From JAFGED01 sp964551295 (GTDB taxonomy: Bacteria > Chloroflexota > Anaerolineae > B4-G1), in the NCBI GenBank assembly GCA_964551295.1, contig CAZKDJ010000039.1:1-26302 (forward strand): a stretch of 26,302 nucleotides of DNA. The letters run 5' to 3'. Shown here piece by piece: positions 23,461-26,302 of the stretch. Under the pieces are notes generated by a model. The model was not told the origin of the DNA, searched no databases, and was given only the letters and a program-made list of their open reading frames with translations. Each line of letters starts with the position of its first letter. The first letter of the stretch is position 1. The position numbers and the translations under genes are program-made.

Positions 23461-24720
23461 ATGCATAGCATTTCGAGATTAAAACAGTTGGTAAGTGTGG
23501 TTGTTTTTACCCTTGTGTTAGTCGCTATCCTTTTCCTCGCACTCTGTGATAACTCCCAGATAGGAATTGCGGCTCCAAGAGAAGTGAACGGCGATTCCAA
23601 GGCCGAAACCCTGCTCTCGACAACAGCATTGACTCCCCAGCTCTACTTGCCCTCCATCTTCAGGAATTACGTTATTCCCGCGTATCGTTTCGGCTATTGC
23701 AGTACAGGAGGTCCTATTACTCAATATCCTTCTATCAGTCAATTACGAGCAGGATGGTATGTCAATTTTGGGGTACGGACGACCTCCTCACACCCACAGA
23801 CAATGGAATATGTGCAAACAGTACGCATACATCAACTCACAGAATGTTGGCCAACACGCATCCGTGATCGAAGCGCTTGCCCTTACACGTTACCGTACTC
23901 GTACACCCTCATCAATCCTGAAAACACCTCACAACTAGTGACTGCGGTTCAAGCTAATCCAGGGGCTCTGTGGCTTATCGGAAATGAAATGGATCGGTAC
24001 GATTGGGAAGGAAGGGGGCAAGACGAAATGCTACCAGAAGTCTACGCCCAAGCGTACCACGATCTCTACTACTTGATCAAAGGGACAGATCCAACGGCTC
24101 AAGTTGCTATAGGAGGTGTTATCCAGGCCACGCCGGCTCGGTTGGAGTATTTGACAAAGGTCTGGGACACCTACCAAACTTATTGGGGAGTAATGCCAGT
24201 AGATGTATGGAACGTACACAACTTTATCTTCAAAGAGAGATGCGATGACTTTGGAGCCGACATTCCACCGGGATGTACAGATGCAGTCTGCACCAGAAAT
24301 GATGAGGGGGAAATCTGTTACGGAAAGATATACTCTGACAATAAACATAACAGCTTGGGGGTTTTTGATCAACAAATCCGGGCTTTTCGCCAATGGATGA
24401 AAGATCGAGGCCAGCAGAACAAACCTTTGATCGTCTCAGAATATGGGATTGCCTACTTCCACGCGGGTATGGAGGACCCTAATCTGGTAAAGGATTTCAT
24501 GCTGGCAACTTTTGATTACTTTATGAACACCAAGGATTGCAGTCTAGGTTACCCCGCAGATGAGTGCCGCCTGGTACAACGGTGGGCTTGGTATAGTCTG
24601 GATGATAACAATCCCAATATAAACGCATATTCTTACCTGATAGACCCAAACACCTCGCAAATGACCTATCTTGGCGAGGCGTTTGCCGACTATGCAGGAA
24701 ACCATTTGGGGACTCCATGA
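23461..24720 (+). CDS. Secreted glycoside-hydrolase-like protein, paralogue of the one at 20595
   Basis: A 419-residue protein with an N-terminal hydrophobic signal (about 10-29), a LYLPSIFRNY motif (about 61-70), and a (beta/alpha)8 hydrolase-like domain (about 78-415). Likely catalytic residues are Glu176 (LWLIGNEMD) and Glu327 (LIVSEYGI), matching Glu201 and Glu337 of the paralogue. Compared with that protein it has a Cys-rich insert (about 259-283; ERCDDFGADIPPGCTDAVC) that may be disulfide-bonded. It lacks the Pro/Thr linker and instead places the YLP motif between signal and domain. AAGGAG precedes the ATG. A family-level glycan substrate cannot be inferred. Confidence 0.92.
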   Translation: MHSISRLKQLVSVVVFTLVLVAILFLALCDNSQIGIAAPREVNGDSKAETLLSTTALTPQLYLPSIFRNYVIPAYRFGYCSTGGPITQYPSISQLRAGWYVNFGVRTTSSHPQTMEYVQTVRIHQLTECWPTRIRDRSACPYTLPYSYTLINPENTSQLVTAVQANPGALWLIGNEMDRYDWEGRGQDEMLPEVYAQAYHDLYYLIKGTDPTAQVAIGGVIQATPARLEYLTKVWDTYQTYWGVMPVDVWNVHNFIFKERCDDFGADIPPGCTDAVCTRNDEGEICYGKIYSDNKHNSLGVFDQQIRAFRQWMKDRGQQNKPLIVSEYGIAYFHAGMEDPNLVKDFMLATFDYFMNTKDCSLGYPADECRLVQRWAWYSLDDNNPNINAYSYLIDPNTSQMTYLGEAFADYAGNHLGTP

Positions 24721-24797
24721 ACCAGTGAGAGTTTCATATGTGGGCACAGCGCGGTTCAGAAATGACGTAGGAGCATGGTACTAGTTAGAATTTCCCA

Positions 24798-24826
24798 TTG
24801 AAAAATCTCCTCTTCTGCGGTATCCT
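24798..24826 (+). promoter_or_regulatory. Sigma70-type promoter of the last gene
   Basis: TTGAAA (24798-24803) and TATCCT (24821-24826) have a 17-base spacer. The site is in the 136-base gap before the last gene and would give a leader of about 24 bases, which contains the GGAGG ribosome-binding site. Confidence 0.45.
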
Positions 24827-24856
24827 ATAACCAGAAGGAAACTGTGGAGGTCATCA

Positions 24857-26302
24857 ATGAGAGCCCACAAACTCATTCTCACGCTTGGCTTATGCGTCTT
24901 GCTTTGTTCTCTTTTAACTTGGACGGTCGATGCTCAAACACCAACCACATTTGTTCGAGCAAAGGCCCTTGACCTTGAAGACGAAGCAAGCAGCGTGGCA
25001 GCCGATTGGCTAGAACCACGCGGGCTGAATATCGTGGACATGGTAGGTTTCGTGCCGAAAGAATACCTGGAAGGCGTAATCATCTCCTACACTCCCGGCT
25101 ATGGAATCCTCACCTACGAATCAGGAGAGAGAGTCGAGAATACCGTCACTGTCACGGCGAGAGTTTTCCCTCGCTACATCGTAACCGACGGGGGCTGGAA
25201 AGCAACCATGTTCGGCTGCCTGGGACAACCAGCCCGCATAGATCAATGGGGATCGACCTCTCCCCCCACGACGATGCGCGTGTATCACGATGGACAGGAT
25301 GTAACCGATCAAATCGACTATCTCACCTACGTCCCGGATGGTCAAAGAAAACCGATCCGCGACCCCCAATCATCGGAATGGGCGAATGAATACAGATACT
25401 GGGAGTCTGCCCTCCTCCAAACCGAAGGCCGGTTTACACCTGACGGCGAGCTGAACGTTCCCGCTAACATGGGCTGCGAGTTCGTTATAGAAAGCCAAGA
25501 CTATAGAGAGCTAACAGCCGTCTTTGTAGCACAGGTAGAGAGTCGCGTTTCGATGGATGTAGTGGGAACGGAAGAGTTCACGTTCCACTCTTACCTCGGA
25601 GCCGGGTACTTTGGGTTGTTCTCCTCTCTGGCAGAGCAATTATCGGACTACAGCGACGAAGGCGGGCGGCATGACAAATTCGACCTGAATGTTCCTGCAG
25701 AAGCCGACTACTTCTTTCTGCGCTTCCCGCCGATGCTCGTAGACCTATACACAATGTTCTCGGGTAATCCCGGCGGTAACGTCGACCGTCCCTCGGGGGG
25801 AACGTACCGCATATGGGGGCCTTCCACCGACCACGTCAACACGATGGGCCTGCCGCTCCATGGCCAGTGGACGGACCTGGATCGAACAGATGATGATGCC
25901 ACCTATCTACCGTACTTTGATGAGCCAGACCGACTATCCTGCCCCGAGTACCTCGTCCCTGCCGGCGTGGACTATAATCCGTGTATGATTTATGGCGGCT
26001 GCAGCCCTGAAATCCTCGAGGCCATTTGGAACACACCGATGACCATGACGATGGTCTATTTGCGCGTCACACGGACCAGTACAGGCTTAGAACGCATTCC
26101 GCTCAGAATGGTGGGACCAAAATGGCCGCCCGGTGACGCGACAGCGGACGTAGGTAGGGAGCAAGCATCGACAAATACTATGGAGCCACTTGAAGACAAA
26201 GAGGCCTCGGGAATTATCCCGGACCACACCACCGTGTTGACCCACCACGTCTACCTTCCCTTGATACTCAAACCTGCACTTCCTCCAGACGATCCCACAG
26301 GC
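24857..26302 (+). CDS. Secreted protein of unknown function, truncated by the window end
   Basis: An open frame of 482 codons with no stop before the window edge, so it is partial at the 3' end. GGAGG (24846-24850) supports the ATG. Residues 1-27 are a signal peptide (MRAHKLILTLGLCVLLCSLL, likely cut near VDAQ). The body is mixed alpha/beta with several conserved-looking Cys (CPEYL and NPCMIYGGCSPE around 355-395) and aromatic residues. Near the visible end is HHVYLPLILKPALPP (about 463-477), the YLP motif found in other proteins here. I do not recognise the family. Its own promoter and its position after the GH-like genes suggest a separate secreted protein, but nothing ties it to glycan work. 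Confidence 0.87.
   Translation, partial: MRAHKLILTLGLCVLLCSLLTWTVDAQTPTTFVRAKALDLEDEASSVAADWLEPRGLNIVDMVGFVPKEYLEGVIISYTPGYGILTYESGERVENTVTVTARVFPRYIVTDGGWKATMFGCLGQPARIDQWGSTSPPTTMRVYHDGQDVTDQIDYLTYVPDGQRKPIRDPQSSEWANEYRYWESALLQTEGRFTPDGELNVPANMGCEFVIESQDYRELTAVFVAQVESRVSMDVVGTEEFTFHSYLGAGYFGLFSSLAEQLSDYSDEGGRHDKFDLNVPAEADYFFLRFPPMLVDLYTMFSGNPGGNVDRPSGGTYRIWGPSTDHVNTMGLPLHGQWTDLDRTDDDATYLPYFDEPDRLSCPEYLVPAGVDYNPCMIYGGCSPEILEAIWNTPMTMTMVYLRVTRTSTGLERIPLRMVGPKWPPGDATADVGREQASTNTMEPLEDKEASGIIPDHTTVLTHHVYLPLILKPALPPDDPTG

Overview
This is a GC-rich bacterial window in which every recognised gene lies on the + strand. It most likely comes from a member of the Chloroflexota (Anaerolineae-like). 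That is an inference from protein character: large secreted enzymes carrying a short Tyr-Leu-Pro-(L/I/S)-hydrophobic-hydrophobic-(R/K/N) motif, Pro/Thr-rich linkers, GEVED-type repeats, and DUF2723 and DUF4012 membrane proteins beside family 2 and 39 glycosyltransferases. No rRNA, tRNA, CRISPR array, IS element or phage gene was seen.

Region 1 (about 1-6450) holds secreted and surface proteins: a small membrane protein, a 1146-residue subtilisin-like S8 protease, a small C-terminally anchored surface protein, a 37-codon ORF with a strong Shine-Dalgarno sequence whose product resembles a lasso-type RiPP precursor, and a GEVED-domain surface protein. A strong hairpin terminator (6419-6453) closes the region.

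Region 2 (6456-12725) is a probable operon behind a good sigma70-type promoter. It encodes two PorU/gingipain-like C25 cysteine proteases flanking a signal-peptidase-like (S24/S26) protein fused to an FN3-like domain, a Pro/Thr linker and a C-terminal anchor. The second C25 gene is a predicted lipoprotein whose likely GTG start overlaps the previous stop.

Region 3 (12830-19985) starts with another good promoter, whose -35 box is overlapped by a short palindrome. It is a chain of six overlapping genes: a small membrane protein, a YbhN/AglD-like flippase-type protein, a GT2 glycosyltransferase, a DUF2723 membrane glycosyltransferase, a DUF4012 protein and a GT39-like membrane glycosyltransferase. 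This looks like a cell-surface glycan or glycoprotein assembly operon.

Region 4 (20042-26302) looks more AT-rich. It holds a Thr/Pro-rich anchored protein, two paralogous secreted (beta/alpha)8 glycoside-hydrolase-like proteins flanking a second DUF2723 protein, and an unrecognised secreted protein that runs off the window end.

The most interesting candidates are the RiPP-like precursor with its structured leader, the C25-S26-C25 processing module, and two back-to-back perfect palindromes inside the subtilisin coding sequence. No RiPP maturation enzyme (B1/B2 protease, cyclase, PqqD-like protein) was found in the window, so the RiPP link is a hypothesis.
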